From Pseudoxanthomonas sp. F37 (GTDB lineage Bacteria > Pseudomonadota > Gammaproteobacteria > Xanthomonadales > Xanthomonadaceae), in contig NZ_CP095187.1 in assembly GCF_022965755.1 (NCBI RefSeq), positions 372,001 to 436,000 of the forward strand: a stretch of DNA of 64,000 bases. The letters run 5' to 3'. Shown here piece after piece: positions 34,255 through 42,553 of this stretch; positions within the stretch are counted from its first letter, which is position 1; every line of letters starts with the position of its first letter. The notes beneath the pieces were generated by a model that was given only the letters and a program-made list of their open reading frames with translations, was not told the origin of the DNA and did no database searches. A program made the translations under genes and the position numbers.

Positions 34255-34503
34255 TCACTCGGCGGCGGGCGAGCGGTACCAGGCTTCCACGGAGCCCTTG
34301 ATCTTCATCGTCATCGGGTTGCCGCGGCGGTCCTTGGACTTGCCCACGGGCACGCGCACCCAGCCCTCGCTGATGCAGTACTCCTCCACGTTGTCGCGCT
34401 CCACGCCGTTGAAGCGGATGCCCACGCCACGGTCCATCGCCTGGGCGTCATGGAAGGGGCTGCGGGGATCGGAAGCCAGGCGGTCGGGAGGCGTGTCGGA
34501 CAT
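34255..34503 (-). CDS. DUF3297 family protein
   Basis: An 82-residue soluble protein (MSDTPPDRLASDPRSPFHD) with the family core GVGIRFNGVERDNVEEYCIS and GNPMTMKIKGSVE. It is small, conserved in proteobacteria and of unknown function. No signal peptide or membrane segment. It is separated by 51 bp from the upstream DUF6445 gene on the same strand. Confidence 0.85.
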   Translation of the reverse strand: MSDTPPDRLASDPRSPFHDAQAMDRGVGIRFNGVERDNVEEYCISEGWVRVPVGKSKDRRGNPMTMKIKGSVEAWYRSPAAE

Positions 34504-34554
34504 GGTCGTGCATCGTGCGGTCGGAAAGGCGACAGGATACCCGAAGCAGGCCGC

Positions 34555-35265
34555 TCACCACGCCACGCGGTTGCGGCTGCACATCAGTACGGCCCGCAGC
34601 GTCAGCCGTCCCTGGCGCGGATCGGATGCCAGCCGGGACGGATCGGCGATGGCCGGCGCACGGAATGCCGCGCCGTCGTGGATGAGCAGCCGGTTCCAGC
34701 GCGCCGGCACCGTGCGCACATGGGTGAAGCACGCGCTGCTCGCCTGCGGAAAGCCTGCGGCGATGGCGTGGCGCTGGGAGAACGCGTCCGGCGACAACGC
34801 TTCGGCATCGTGTTCCAGCTGTTCCAGCGCCTGCGGGGACACGCGCGGGGCGAAGAAATGCGTCCCGCCGAGGGTGGGTTCGTGGAACAGGAACAGTTCC
34901 GCCACAGCGACGCACTGCTCCGGTGCGAAGGCGCGTTCGCGGCGCGGGATCCAGTGCGCGGGCGCCAGCGCCGCCACCGGCGATGTCAGCAAGGTCAGGC
35001 GGCTGGCGCTGCGCAGCACACGGCGGGCCCCCAGGGCCCTTCGGGCGTGGTCGCGGAAGACATCGTGCAGCAGAGCGGTGAATTCCTCCGGCATGCGCAG
35101 CTGCAGGCCGGGGAACACCGCCGGCGGTGCCGCCTGGAAATCCTCCCGGTACGCCTGCGCGAACGCAGGCAGGCGCTCCGGTGCCAGCAGGGCGTCGTCG
35201 ACGACGACGCAGGGAGCGTGGTCGCCAAGGGGCAGGTACTGGACCTGGGGATGCGGGTTGAACAT
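34555..35265 (-). CDS. DUF6445 family protein
   Basis: A 236-residue protein. The ATG at 35265 (MFNPHPQVQYLPL) is preferred; the longer frame adds a Cys/Ala-rich leader. Motifs include CVVVDDALLAPERLP, a PGLQLRMPEEF stretch and FLFHEPTLGGTHFFAPR. His residues and a late RLLIHDGAAF hint at the 2-oxoglutarate/Fe dioxygenase-like fold that DUF6445 resembles, but a complete metal site cannot be confirmed by eye. Such proteins are often encoded near tryptophan halogenases or TonB receptors; none is adjacent. Function unknown. Confidence 0.65.
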   Translation of the reverse strand: MFNPHPQVQYLPLGDHAPCVVVDDALLAPERLPAFAQAYREDFQAAPPAVFPGLQLRMPEEFTALLHDVFRDHARRALGARRVLRSASRLTLLTSPVAALAPAHWIPRRERAFAPEQCVAVAELFLFHEPTLGGTHFFAPRVSPQALEQLEHDAEALSPDAFSQRHAIAAGFPQASSACFTHVRTVPARWNRLLIHDGAAFRAPAIADPSRLASDPRQGRLTLRAVLMCSRNRVAW

Positions 35266-35340
35266 GGCGCGGCCTCCCCGGCATGCCGTTACGCACGCCG
35301 GCACCGCCACGATAGACCGCCGCGCGGGCGGAGACAAAGA

Positions 35341-35374
35341 ACGCCGGGACGGCCCACCACGACCGTCCCGGCGT
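35341..35374 (-). terminator. Terminator of the fasciclin gene
   Basis: A 12-bp stem (ACGCCGGGACGG / CCGTCCCGGCGT) with a 10-nt loop lies 17 bp after the stop. On the minus strand it is followed by TCTTTGTCTC, which is T-rich enough for intrinsic termination. Confidence 0.7.
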
Positions 35375-35391
35375 GTGCTGCCGTCGAGGAA

Positions 35392-35991
35392 TTACGGCAT
35401 CAGCACCTTGTCGACCACGTGGATCACGCCGTTGCTGGCCTTCAGATCGGCGGTGGTGACCTTGGCCACGTTGCCCTTCGCATCGGTCAGCGTCACGCCG
35501 CCATCGGCCAGCTGGGCCTTCAGTTCGCCCCCCTGCACCGTCTTCAGCGTGGCGGTGCCGCCGCTGGCCTGGATCTGCTGGGTCAGCGCGGCGGCGTCGA
35601 CGTTGCCGGGCACCACGTGGTAGGTCAGCACGGCGGTCAGGTCGGCCTTGCTCTCCGGCTTGAGCAACGTATCCACGGTGCCGGCCGGCAGCGCGTCGAA
35701 GGCGGCGTTGACGGGCGCGAATACGGTGAACGGGCCCGCGCCCTTCAGCGTGTCCACCAGTCCCGCCGCCTGCACGGCGCTGACCAGCGTGGTGTGGTCG
35801 GGCGAACCGATGGCGGTATCCACCACGTCCTTCTGCTCGACGGCGGGCGTGGCGGCCTCGGCGGGGGCCGGGTCGCTGGCTTCGGCCACCGGCATGGGGG
35901 CGGCGCCGGCTTCGGCGTCGGCGGTCTTCGGCGAGCATGCAGCGGCGGTGAAGGCGGCCAGCAGCGCAACGGAAAGGACGGTGCGATTCAT
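35392..35991 (-). CDS. Fasciclin-domain lipoprotein
   Basis: A 199-residue lipoprotein: MNRTVLSVALLAAFTAAAC with lipobox AAAC, then an Ala/Pro/Glu linker and one FAS1 domain (about 65-199). FAS1 motifs are FTVFAPVNAAFDALP (H1 region), LTYHVVPGNVDAAAL and the closing NGVIHVVDKVLMP (H2). FAS1 domains mediate adhesion or protein binding at the cell surface. It is monocistronic with its own terminator and divergent from the gene at 36121. Confidence 0.9.
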   Translation of the reverse strand: MNRTVLSVALLAAFTAAACSPKTADAEAGAAPMPVAEASDPAPAEAATPAVEQKDVVDTAIGSPDHTTLVSAVQAAGLVDTLKGAGPFTVFAPVNAAFDALPAGTVDTLLKPESKADLTAVLTYHVVPGNVDAAALTQQIQASGGTATLKTVQGGELKAQLADGGVTLTDAKGNVAKVTTADLKASNGVIHVVDKVLMP

Positions 35992-36120
35992 CGGGATCTC
36001 CTGGGTGGGTCGGGTGGGGTGTCGGAACTGCGGCAAGACTTACGCGCCGCCCTCACGCGCGGATGCATCACATGGCTTTAATATTCAGCCAGCCTTGACG
36101 CCGCCGGATCGCCCCACGCC

Positions 36121-36675
36121 ATGACAGCGCCCCACCACGAATTCGATCCCGACGACAACTTCCGCCATGCCTTCGACGACGAAGACGACATGGACCTGGA
36201 CGACACCGAGGCGCTGGTGTGGAACCTGCTGGTCCTGATCAATCCGGGCGACGAGGAGACGGCGTTGCGCCAGTTCGCCGCCTACCGCGACGCCACCGGC
36301 GATGCGGGCGCCGAGCCGGACCAGGTGCTGTGGACACTGAAGGACGCCATCGACTGGACATCGGGCTTCTACGTGGACTGGAAGGACACCGAGAGCTTCA
36401 TCGACTGCGTCAACCAGCTGGCGTCGCGCTATGCCATCGAGATCGACTGGGGTGGCGACCCCAGCGACGAAGACTTCCTCGACGGCACCGACGTGCCCGC
36501 CCTGATGGCCACGGCCTACGACCGCCTGCGCGAACACGGCTATACGCTGTGGAACTGGAATACCGGCGGCGATGCCTACGCGGGCTGGATGGCGCTGCGC
36601 CGCGACGACGACGGCATGCAGCAACTGGCCGCGGTGATGGGCGTGGAGATCCGCCCGGGCAGCGACGCGTTCTGA
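36121..36675 (+). CDS. Acidic DUF6630-like protein
   Basis: A 184-residue soluble, strongly acidic protein; the first 30 residues are mostly Asp and Glu (FDDEDDMDLDDTE). The body is alpha/beta with aromatic-rich segments (DWTSGFYVDWKDTESFIDCV, YTLWNWNTGGDAYAGWMAL). It resembles DUF6630 proteins. No catalytic motif can be named. It starts right at a short AT-rich promoter-like region (36068-36090), divergent from the fasciclin gene. Confidence 0.6.
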   Translation: MTAPHHEFDPDDNFRHAFDDEDDMDLDDTEALVWNLLVLINPGDEETALRQFAAYRDATGDAGAEPDQVLWTLKDAIDWTSGFYVDWKDTESFIDCVNQLASRYAIEIDWGGDPSDEDFLDGTDVPALMATAYDRLREHGYTLWNWNTGGDAYAGWMALRRDDDGMQQLAAVMGVEIRPGSDAF

Positions 36676-36710
36676 TCGCGAACGTGCAAGCATCGCGCAC
36701 GCTGGAGTCC

Positions 36711-39218
36711 ATGCGGCCCGTGGTGTCGGGGTCGACCCTCATGCACGTATTGATGGCCTTTTTCGCGTGCCTGTTGCTGTTCGCCGCGCATCCCGGGTAC
36801 GCGCAGGACGCGACCACGCTGCTGTCCCCGTCCAAGCCCAGGGTGCCCGAGGCCATCGCGCTGGCGGACGTCCCGGGCCGCGCCGATGCCGACGAGCGCT
36901 ATGCGGAGGAAGTGTCGCTGCGTGCAGCGCGTGCGGATCCGCTCGGCAGGCTGGTGCCGCGGCTGGCGACCATCGAGAAATCGGTGGCGGAGAAGAACGG
37001 CCTGTTCGCCTACGGGGAACTGCGCACGCTGCCGGTGCTGCGCCTGGAGAGCATGGAGCGCCACTGGAAGTTCGACGCGCGCCAGTACGCGCGCTGGCGC
37101 GGCGACATGCAGGCTTCGGTGGCGCCGTATGCGCAGGATGCGGCGGAACTGGCGCTGCGCCGCGCCGACTGGGAACTCACCCGGCAGGGCATGGCGGCGG
37201 ACGGCACACCGGATGCGCTGCGCTCGCGCGTGGAGGGCGTCTCCGCGCGGCTGCAGGCGGCCGAGCAGGCGCTGTCCACGCCGCTGGCCGGGCAGATCCG
37301 CCTGGGGCAACGCGCCAACCTGCTCGCCGCGCGCATCCAGGCTGGCCAGCGGGCGGTGGACGATGCCATCGCCTACGCCGACCGGCGCCTGTTCCGCCTG
37401 GATGCTCCGCCATTGTGGGGCGTGCAGGACCGCACGGTCCTGCGGCAGGACGTGGCGGACAGCCTGAGGCGTGAGGTCCAGCAGGAGAACAGCTTCGTCG
37501 CCCAGTACGCCGCGGCGGATGTCGGCAATCAGCGGCTGTTGCATGTGCTGCAGCTGTTGTTGCTGCCGGTGCTGCTGTGGATTGCGTGGCGGCACCGGCG
37601 CCGCCGCCTCGATCCGACCGCGGTGCTGGCGACGGAGGCCGAGTCGCGCGTGGTCGGACGTCCGTTCTCCACGTGGTTGCTGCTGTCCATGATCGGCGTG
37701 CTGGTGTTCGAGCCGAACGCGCCGTTGTTCCTGCACCAGCTGGCGATGCTGGTCGCCCTGGTGCCGGTGTTGCGGCTGATGCCGCAGCAAGGCCGTCGCC
37801 TGCTTGGGCCGTGGCCCTACCTGGCGACCGCGTTCTACCTGCTGCAGCACCTGGCTGTCCTGCTGATGGCCAGCGACTACCTCTACCGGCTGTACTACCT
37901 GGCGCTCACCCTGCTGGCGCTGGCTGCGACCGGCTGGCTGCTGTGGCGCTCGCGCGGCGAGCGCTATGCCGGCGTGGCCGGCCGCGCCGGGCAACTCGTG
38001 CATGGCCTGGCCTGGGGCGGCGTCGCCATCCTGTCAGTGGCGATCGTCGCGAACGTGCTGGGCAACGTGTCGCTGGCGGAAATGCTGACTGCCGGCATCA
38101 TCGAGAGCGGCTACTTCGCGCTGGTCCTGTATGCGGCGGTGACGGTGCTGGAAGCCCTGTTGCGCCGGCTGGGCGCGCGCCCCGAGGTGCGTCGGCTGTG
38201 GCTGATGCGCCGGCATGGCGGCAACCTGCTCGACACGCTCGCGCGCTGGGCGCGCGTGGCGGCGGTGATCGGCTGGATCGCCTACACGATGACCTGCTTC
38301 CGTACCTTCCGGCCGGTGTACGACACGGCCAAGGCCATCGTCACGCATCGCTTCGAATACGGCGAGCTGTCCATCAGCCTGGGCCACGTGCTGGTGTTCT
38401 GCATCGGGGTGGTGCTGGCCGTGTGGGTCGCGCGGACCCTGCGCGCACTGCTGCGCGAAGAGGTGCTGCCGCGCATGGCGCTGCCGCGCGGCGTGGACAA
38501 CAGCGTGGCGTCGCTGAGCTACTACGTGCTGCTGCTGGTCGGTCTGCTGGCGGCGCTGTCGGCGGCGGGCTTCAAGATCGGGCAGCTGGCCTTCCTGTTC
38601 GGCGCGCTGGGCGTGGGCATCGGCCTGGGCCTGCAGGACGTGGTGCGCAACTTCGTCTCCGGCCTGATCCTGATGTTCGAGCGGCCCGTCAAGCCGGGCG
38701 ATGCGGTGGACATCGGCGGCACCGCCGGCCGCATCCGTACCATCGGCATGCGCGCCACTACGGTGCGCACGTTCGACGGCGCCGACGTGGTGGTGCCAAA
38801 CGGCATGCTTTTGTCGGACAAGGTGACCAACTGGACGCTGGTCGACCAGAACCGCCGCGTCGACGTGGACCTGGGCGTGGCCTACGGCTCGGACGTGACG
38901 CGGGTGATGCAGCTGCTGCAGGAGACCACGCGTACCACGCCGGGCATCGCCGACGATCCGGCCCCGGCGGTGCTGTTCACCGGATTCGGGGCCAGCTCGT
39001 TGGACTTCGCCATCCGTGCGTGGACGCGCCGCTTCGACGACTGGGGCACGACCCGCAGCGAGCTGATGACCCGGCTGTACGCGGCGCTGACGACAGCCGG
39101 CATCGAGATTCCCTTCCCGCAGCAGGACCTGCACCTGCGTACGGTGTCCGAGCAGGTGCTGCGTTCGCTGGCCCGGCCACCTTCGTCGCTGGAGGACAAC
39201 ACCGATGGCAATGCCTGA
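36711..39218 (+). CDS. Large MscS-family mechanosensitive channel
   Basis: An 835-residue inner-membrane channel, much longer than E. coli MscS (286). A signal peptide ([18 protein letters not shown]) leads to a ~230-residue periplasmic helical domain (DUF3772-like), then about ten transmembrane helices from residue ~275. The last ~270 residues are the MscS pore and beta domain: [20 protein letters not shown] (pore helix), [30 protein letters not shown]. It should open under hypo-osmotic stress. The start at 36711 has a close GGAG; an ATG at 36741 is also possible. Its 3' end overlaps the acetyltransferase gene by 14 bp. Confidence 0.9.
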   Translation: MRPVVSGSTLMHVLMAFFACLLLFAAHPGYAQDATTLLSPSKPRVPEAIALADVPGRADADERYAEEVSLRAARADPLGRLVPRLATIEKSVAEKNGLFAYGELRTLPVLRLESMERHWKFDARQYARWRGDMQASVAPYAQDAAELALRRADWELTRQGMAADGTPDALRSRVEGVSARLQAAEQALSTPLAGQIRLGQRANLLAARIQAGQRAVDDAIAYADRRLFRLDAPPLWGVQDRTVLRQDVADSLRREVQQENSFVAQYAAADVGNQRLLHVLQLLLLPVLLWIAWRHRRRRLDPTAVLATEAESRVVGRPFSTWLLLSMIGVLVFEPNAPLFLHQLAMLVALVPVLRLMPQQGRRLLGPWPYLATAFYLLQHLAVLLMASDYLYRLYYLALTLLALAATGWLLWRSRGERYAGVAGRAGQLVHGLAWGGVAILSVAIVANVLGNVSLAEMLTAGIIESGYFALVLYAAVTVLEALLRRLGARPEVRRLWLMRRHGGNLLDTLARWARVAAVIGWIAYTMTCFRTFRPVYDTAKAIVTHRFEYGELSISLGHVLVFCIGVVLAVWVARTLRALLREEVLPRMALPRGVDNSVASLSYYVLLLVGLLAALSAAGFKIGQLAFLFGALGVGIGLGLQDVVRNFVSGLILMFERPVKPGDAVDIGGTAGRIRTIGMRATTVRTFDGADVVVPNGMLLSDKVTNWTLVDQNRRVDVDLGVAYGSDVTRVMQLLQETTRTTPGIADDPAPAVLFTGFGASSLDFAIRAWTRRFDDWGTTRSELMTRLYAALTTAGIEIPFPQQDLHLRTVSEQVLRSLARPPSSLEDNTDGNA

Positions 39219-39672
39219 TCCGGAAATGAAGCTGCGTCCGCTGGGACCCACCGACATCGGCCTCATGCGGGACATGCTGAGGATGTTTGGCCGGGCGTTC
39301 GACGACCTGCCGACTTACACGGCCGCGCAGCCGGACGATGCCTACCTCGCCCGCCTGCTGGGCAGCGACACCTTCATCGCCGTGGCGGCGCTGCAGGGCG
39401 AGGTCGTGGTTGGCGGACTGGCCGCCTACGTGCTGCCGAAGTTCGAGCGGGCGCGCAGCGAGGTCTATCTCTACGACCTGGCAGTGGCGGACACGCACCG
39501 CCGCCGCGGCATCGCCACCGCGCTGATCGCCGAACTGCGCCGGATCGCCGCCGCGCGGGGCGCCTGGGTCGTGTTCGTGCAGGCGGATTACGGCGATGAG
39601 CCCGCCGTGGCCCTGTACACGGGCCTTGGCACGCGCGAGGACGTGATGCACTTCGACATCGCGGTGGAATGA
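39205..39672 (+). CDS. AAC(3)-I-like aminoglycoside 3-N-acetyltransferase
   Basis: A 155-residue GNAT acetyltransferase. The ATG at 39205 has GGAGG 9 bp upstream, inside the MscS gene; Met at 39211 and 39226 are alternatives. It follows the gentamicin acetyltransferase AAC(3)-I along its whole length: [36 protein letters not shown] (acetyl-CoA loop R/Q-x-x-G-x-A), and [18 protein letters not shown] then REDVMHFDI. That motif series is specific to AAC(3)-I rather than to general GNATs. Translation may be coupled to mscS through the 14-bp overlap. There is no attC site or integrase, so this looks like a resident chromosomal gene. Resistance is inferred, not shown. Confidence 0.85.
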   Translation: MAMPDPEMKLRPLGPTDIGLMRDMLRMFGRAFDDLPTYTAAQPDDAYLARLLGSDTFIAVAALQGEVVVGGLAAYVLPKFERARSEVYLYDLAVADTHRRRGIATALIAELRRIAAARGAWVVFVQADYGDEPAVALYTGLGTREDVMHFDIAVE

Positions 39673-39737
39673 ACCGTGTCCGTGTCGAATCCGGCGCGGA
39701 TCGTTCGTCGCTGTCGGGACCGCCCCGGAGACCTGCG

Positions 39738-40193
39738 ATGACCCCGCCCTTCGATGTCCAGCGTATCGACCACCTCGTCCTGCGCGTGCGCGACCTCGCA
39801 CGCAGCATCCGCTTCTACGGCCAGGTGCTGGGTTGCCGCGTCGAGCGCCAGCGCGAACACCTGGGCCTGGCGCACCTGTGCGCCGGCGCCTCGATGATCG
39901 ATCTGGTCGACGTGGCGGGAAAACTGGGCGCGCGGGGTGGCGAGCCCGCAGGCGTGGAAGGGCGCAACGTCGACCACCTGTGCCTGCGCATCGAGCCTTT
40001 CGATGAAACCGCGGTCCGGGCGCACCTGGCGCATTTCGGCATCGCGCCGGCGGGGCCGGCGGAGATCAACTTCGGCGCGGAGGGCGACGGATTGTCGCTC
40101 TACTTCCAGGATCCCGACGGCAACACGATCGAACTGAAAGGACCTGCCTCAGGGGTGGCCGGGCCCCGGCGCGGTGGCGACCCGGGCGGATGA
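39738..40193 (+). CDS. VOC-family (glyoxalase-like) protein
   Basis: A 151-residue vicinal-oxygen-chelate protein. The start at 39738 (MTPPFDVQRIDHLVLRV) gives the typical opening strand with metal ligand His. The second module has NVDHLCLRIEPFDE and the closing LYFQDPDGNTIELKG with ligand Glu. Such proteins are often listed as VOC family virulence protein. The last 45 bp overlap the 3' end of motB on the opposite strand, and the C-terminal tail (GVAGPRRGGDPGG) lies within that overlap. Confidence 0.87.
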   Translation: MTPPFDVQRIDHLVLRVRDLARSIRFYGQVLGCRVERQREHLGLAHLCAGASMIDLVDVAGKLGARGGEPAGVEGRNVDHLCLRIEPFDETAVRAHLAHFGIAPAGPAEINFGAEGDGLSLYFQDPDGNTIELKGPASGVAGPRRGGDPGG

Positions 40194-41129
40194 GGCGACT
40201 GCCTGCGGCATCGCCGTGTCGGCATCCGGCGAAGGGGCGCCCGGCGACAACAGCCGGCCCTCGCCCTGCAGCGCCTCTTCCGCCGCCTTGGTCATCACCA
40301 CGATGCTGATGCGGCGGTTGATGGGGTTCTGCGGGTTCTGCCTGTCGAACAGCACCGATGACGACAGCCCCACCACGCGCGATACCTTGTCCTCGTGCAT
40401 GCCGCCGGCCACCAGCGCACGCCGCGCGGCGTTGGCGCGCCCGGCGCTGAGTTCCCAGTTGGTGTAGTCGCGGCTGGAGGCGTACTGCGTGGTGTCGGTA
40501 TGGCCGGTGATGCTGATGTGGTTGGGCACCTGGTTGATGAAGGTCGCCAGCTCCGCGAGGATCGCCTGCGTGTACGGCTTCAGCACGGTGCCGCCCAGGT
40601 CGAACATCGGCCGGTTCTGCTGGTCGACGATCTGGATGCGCAGGCCTTCCGGCGTCAGGTCCAGCAGCAACTGGTCCTTGAACGGCTCCAGCGCCTGGCT
40701 CTTGCCGATGGCTTCCTCCAGCGCCTGCATCAGCGATTCCAGGCGCTGCTTCTCCTGCGCCCTCTGCTGTTCTTCCGCCGCCTGTTGCGCGTCGGCGGGC
40801 GGCTTGTCGAACGGGTTGTCCAGTTCGCCCTTCGGCAGGTCCATCGTGCCGCCGAGCTTGATCATCGAGTTGCTGGCGCCGCCCGGACCGGCCGGTCCCG
40901 GCGCGGGCGAGAAGCTCTTGCCGCTCAGCGGACTGGGATTGCGGAAGTATTCGGAGATCGCCGCGCGTTCCTTGTTGGTGGTGGCGCCCATCAGCCACAT
41001 CACCAGGAAGAACGCCATCATCGCGGTCACGAAGTCCGCATAGGCCACTTTCCACGAGCCGCCGTGATGGCCGCCGCCGGCGACCTTCTTGACCCGGCGG
41101 ACGATGATGGTGGGGCGCTGCTCGCTCAT
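40149..41129 (-). CDS. motB: Flagellar motor stator protein MotB
   Basis: A 326-residue stator subunit that anchors the flagellar motor to peptidoglycan. The single N-terminal helix holds the proton-carrying Asp in VAYADFVTAMMAFFLVMWL. A plug/linker region (~50-130) is Pro- and Gln-rich. The OmpA-like domain (~140-285) has FDLGGTVLKPY, ISITGHTDTTQY, NWELSAGRANAARRAL and NPINRRISIVV. The C-terminal tail is variable. It is downstream of motA by 9 bp on the same strand. No other flagellar gene is in the window. Confidence 0.96.
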   Translation of the reverse strand: MSEQRPTIIVRRVKKVAGGGHHGGSWKVAYADFVTAMMAFFLVMWLMGATTNKERAAISEYFRNPSPLSGKSFSPAPGPAGPGGASNSMIKLGGTMDLPKGELDNPFDKPPADAQQAAEEQQRAQEKQRLESLMQALEEAIGKSQALEPFKDQLLLDLTPEGLRIQIVDQQNRPMFDLGGTVLKPYTQAILAELATFINQVPNHISITGHTDTTQYASSRDYTNWELSAGRANAARRALVAGGMHEDKVSRVVGLSSSVLFDRQNPQNPINRRISIVVMTKAAEEALQGEGRLLSPGAPSPDADTAMPQAVASSARVATAPGPGHP

Positions 41130-41138
41130 CGCCGCGGC

Positions 41139-41993
41139 CTACTTGTTGGCCTTCAGGTGCGCTTCGAACTCGGCGAAGGGCGGGCGCACGTCCGAGGGCA
41201 GCGTCTTGCGCGCGAATTCCAGCGCCACCGCCGGGTTGTAGCCGCGCAGGCAGGCCAGCAGGGCGGTCTTCACCGACTCGTACATGCGGCTGTCCTGCTC
41301 CACCTGCGCTTCGATGGCCGCGGCCAGCGGCGAGACGAAACCGTAGGCCAGCAGGATGCCGAGGAAGGTGCCGACCAGCGCGGCGGCCACGTGCGCGCCG
41401 ACCGCGGCGATGTCGCCGCCGATCGAGCCCATCGTCACGATGATGCCCAGCACCGCGGCCACGATGCCGAAGCCGGGCAGGCCGTCGGACATCTTCTGCA
41501 GCGCGTGCGCGGGCGCCATCGCCTCGTGATGGTGCTTCTCCAGTTCCAGCTCCAGCAGCGGCTCCAGTTCGTGCGGCTCGATGTTGCTGCCCACCATCAG
41601 GCGCAGGCATTCGGTCAGGAAGTCGAGCAGGTGATGGTCGGCGAGGATCTTGGGGTACTTCTGGAACAGCGGGCTGCTGGTGGGGTTCTCGATGTGCTCC
41701 TCCAGCGACATGAAGCCGTCGCGACGCGCCTTGTTGAGCATCTCGTGGATGAGCGTCAGCACGTCCAGGTAGTCCGACGACTTGTACTTGGCGCCCTTGA
41801 AGACCGACAGCGTGGCGGTCAGCGTGCCCTTGACCACCTTGGTGGGGTTGCTGGCCATGAACGCGCCCAGCGCGGCGCCGCCGATGATGACCAGTTCGAA
41901 CGGCTGCCACAGGGCGCCCAGCTTGCCGTGCGAGCCCAGATAGCCGCCGATCACGCTCAGGGTGACGATGATGAAGCCGACGATGATGAGCAT
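41139..41993 (-). CDS. motA: Flagellar motor stator protein MotA
   Basis: A 284-residue four-helix stator subunit. N-terminal helices are LIIVGFIIVTLSVIGGY and FELVIIGGAALGAFMAS. A cytoplasmic loop with conserved charged residues follows (LLDFLTECLRLMVGSNIEPHEL), then the family motif DGLPGFGIVAAVLGIIVTM and a final helix VGTFLGILLAYGFVSPLA. It is the first gene of motAB and divergent from the BlaI-type regulator. Confidence 0.97.
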   Translation of the reverse strand: MLIIVGFIIVTLSVIGGYLGSHGKLGALWQPFELVIIGGAALGAFMASNPTKVVKGTLTATLSVFKGAKYKSSDYLDVLTLIHEMLNKARRDGFMSLEEHIENPTSSPLFQKYPKILADHHLLDFLTECLRLMVGSNIEPHELEPLLELELEKHHHEAMAPAHALQKMSDGLPGFGIVAAVLGIIVTMGSIGGDIAAVGAHVAAALVGTFLGILLAYGFVSPLAAAIEAQVEQDSRMYESVKTALLACLRGYNPAVALEFARKTLPSDVRPPFAEFEAHLKANK

Positions 41994-42100
41994 GGCGACG
42001 GGCGCAGGGTGGGGTTTCCTCAGGATCGGCGCGACGACCGGTTTCTTGAGGGGCGACCGTTCGTCGGCACCCGCCCGGGCAATGACCTCCGGCAGGGTTG

Positions 42101-42142
42101 ACTACAGGTGTCGTCAAAGGCATGGTGACGACACCTGTAGTC
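42101..42142. promoter_or_regulatory. Double BlaI/MecI-type operator
   Basis: Two mirror-image dyads, GACTACAGGTGTCGTC (42101-42116) and GACGACACCTGTAGTC (42127-42142), together form a perfect 17-bp inverted repeat with an 8-bp spacer. Each half carries the TACA/TGTA-type core bound by BlaI/MecI repressors. It ends 14 bp before the regulator ATG, so autorepression is expected; motA, divergent at 41993, is over 100 bp away. Confidence 0.85.
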
Positions 42143-42156
42143 ATGAGGCGATCCGC

Positions 42157-42552
42157 ATGTCCGGCAAGGCCCGCAAGTCCATCGGCGACCAAGAACTGGC
42201 GCTGCTGCAGCACCTGTCCGAACACGGCGAGGCCAGCGTCGGCGAAGTCGCCGCGGCGTTCGGCGAACCGCGCGGGCTGGCCCGCTCCACCGTGCTGACC
42301 ATGATGGAGCGGCTGCGCGCCAAGGCCTACCTGCGGCGTCGCCAGGTCGCCGGGGTGTACCGCTACGCGGCGGTGGCCCCCTCCGACGACGTCATGCGCA
42401 GTGCGGTCGGCAGCTTCGTGGAGAAGACCCTGCAGGGCTCGCTGTCGCCGTTCGTGGCGTGGATGTCGCAGCGCTCCGAGGTGAGCGACGACGAACTGGC
42501 CGAACTGGAAGCGCTGGTCGCCAACCTGCAGTCCAAGCGGAAGGAGGGCTGA
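42157..42552 (+). CDS. BlaI/MecI-family transcriptional repressor
   Basis: A 131-residue winged-helix repressor (Penicillinase_R). The HTH region is GDQELALLQHLSEHGEASVGEVAAAF ending LARSTVLTMMERLRAKAYL, written here in two parts of the same helix set. The wing is RRRQVAGVYRY, and the C-terminal dimerisation helices carry the site usually cut by BlaR1. GAGG lies 8 bp before the ATG. It is followed 1 bp after its stop by an M56 peptidase, forming the sensor-repressor pair, and is preceded by a strong double operator. Confidence 0.95.
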   Translation: MSGKARKSIGDQELALLQHLSEHGEASVGEVAAAFGEPRGLARSTVLTMMERLRAKAYLRRRQVAGVYRYAAVAPSDDVMRSAVGSFVEKTLQGSLSPFVAWMSQRSEVSDDELAELEALVANLQSKRKEG

Positions 42553-42553
42553 C

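Noticed and set aside
39205-39672. Integron gene cassette carrying aac(3)-I
   Set aside because: No attC-like site, integrase or second cassette, and the start overlaps mscS.
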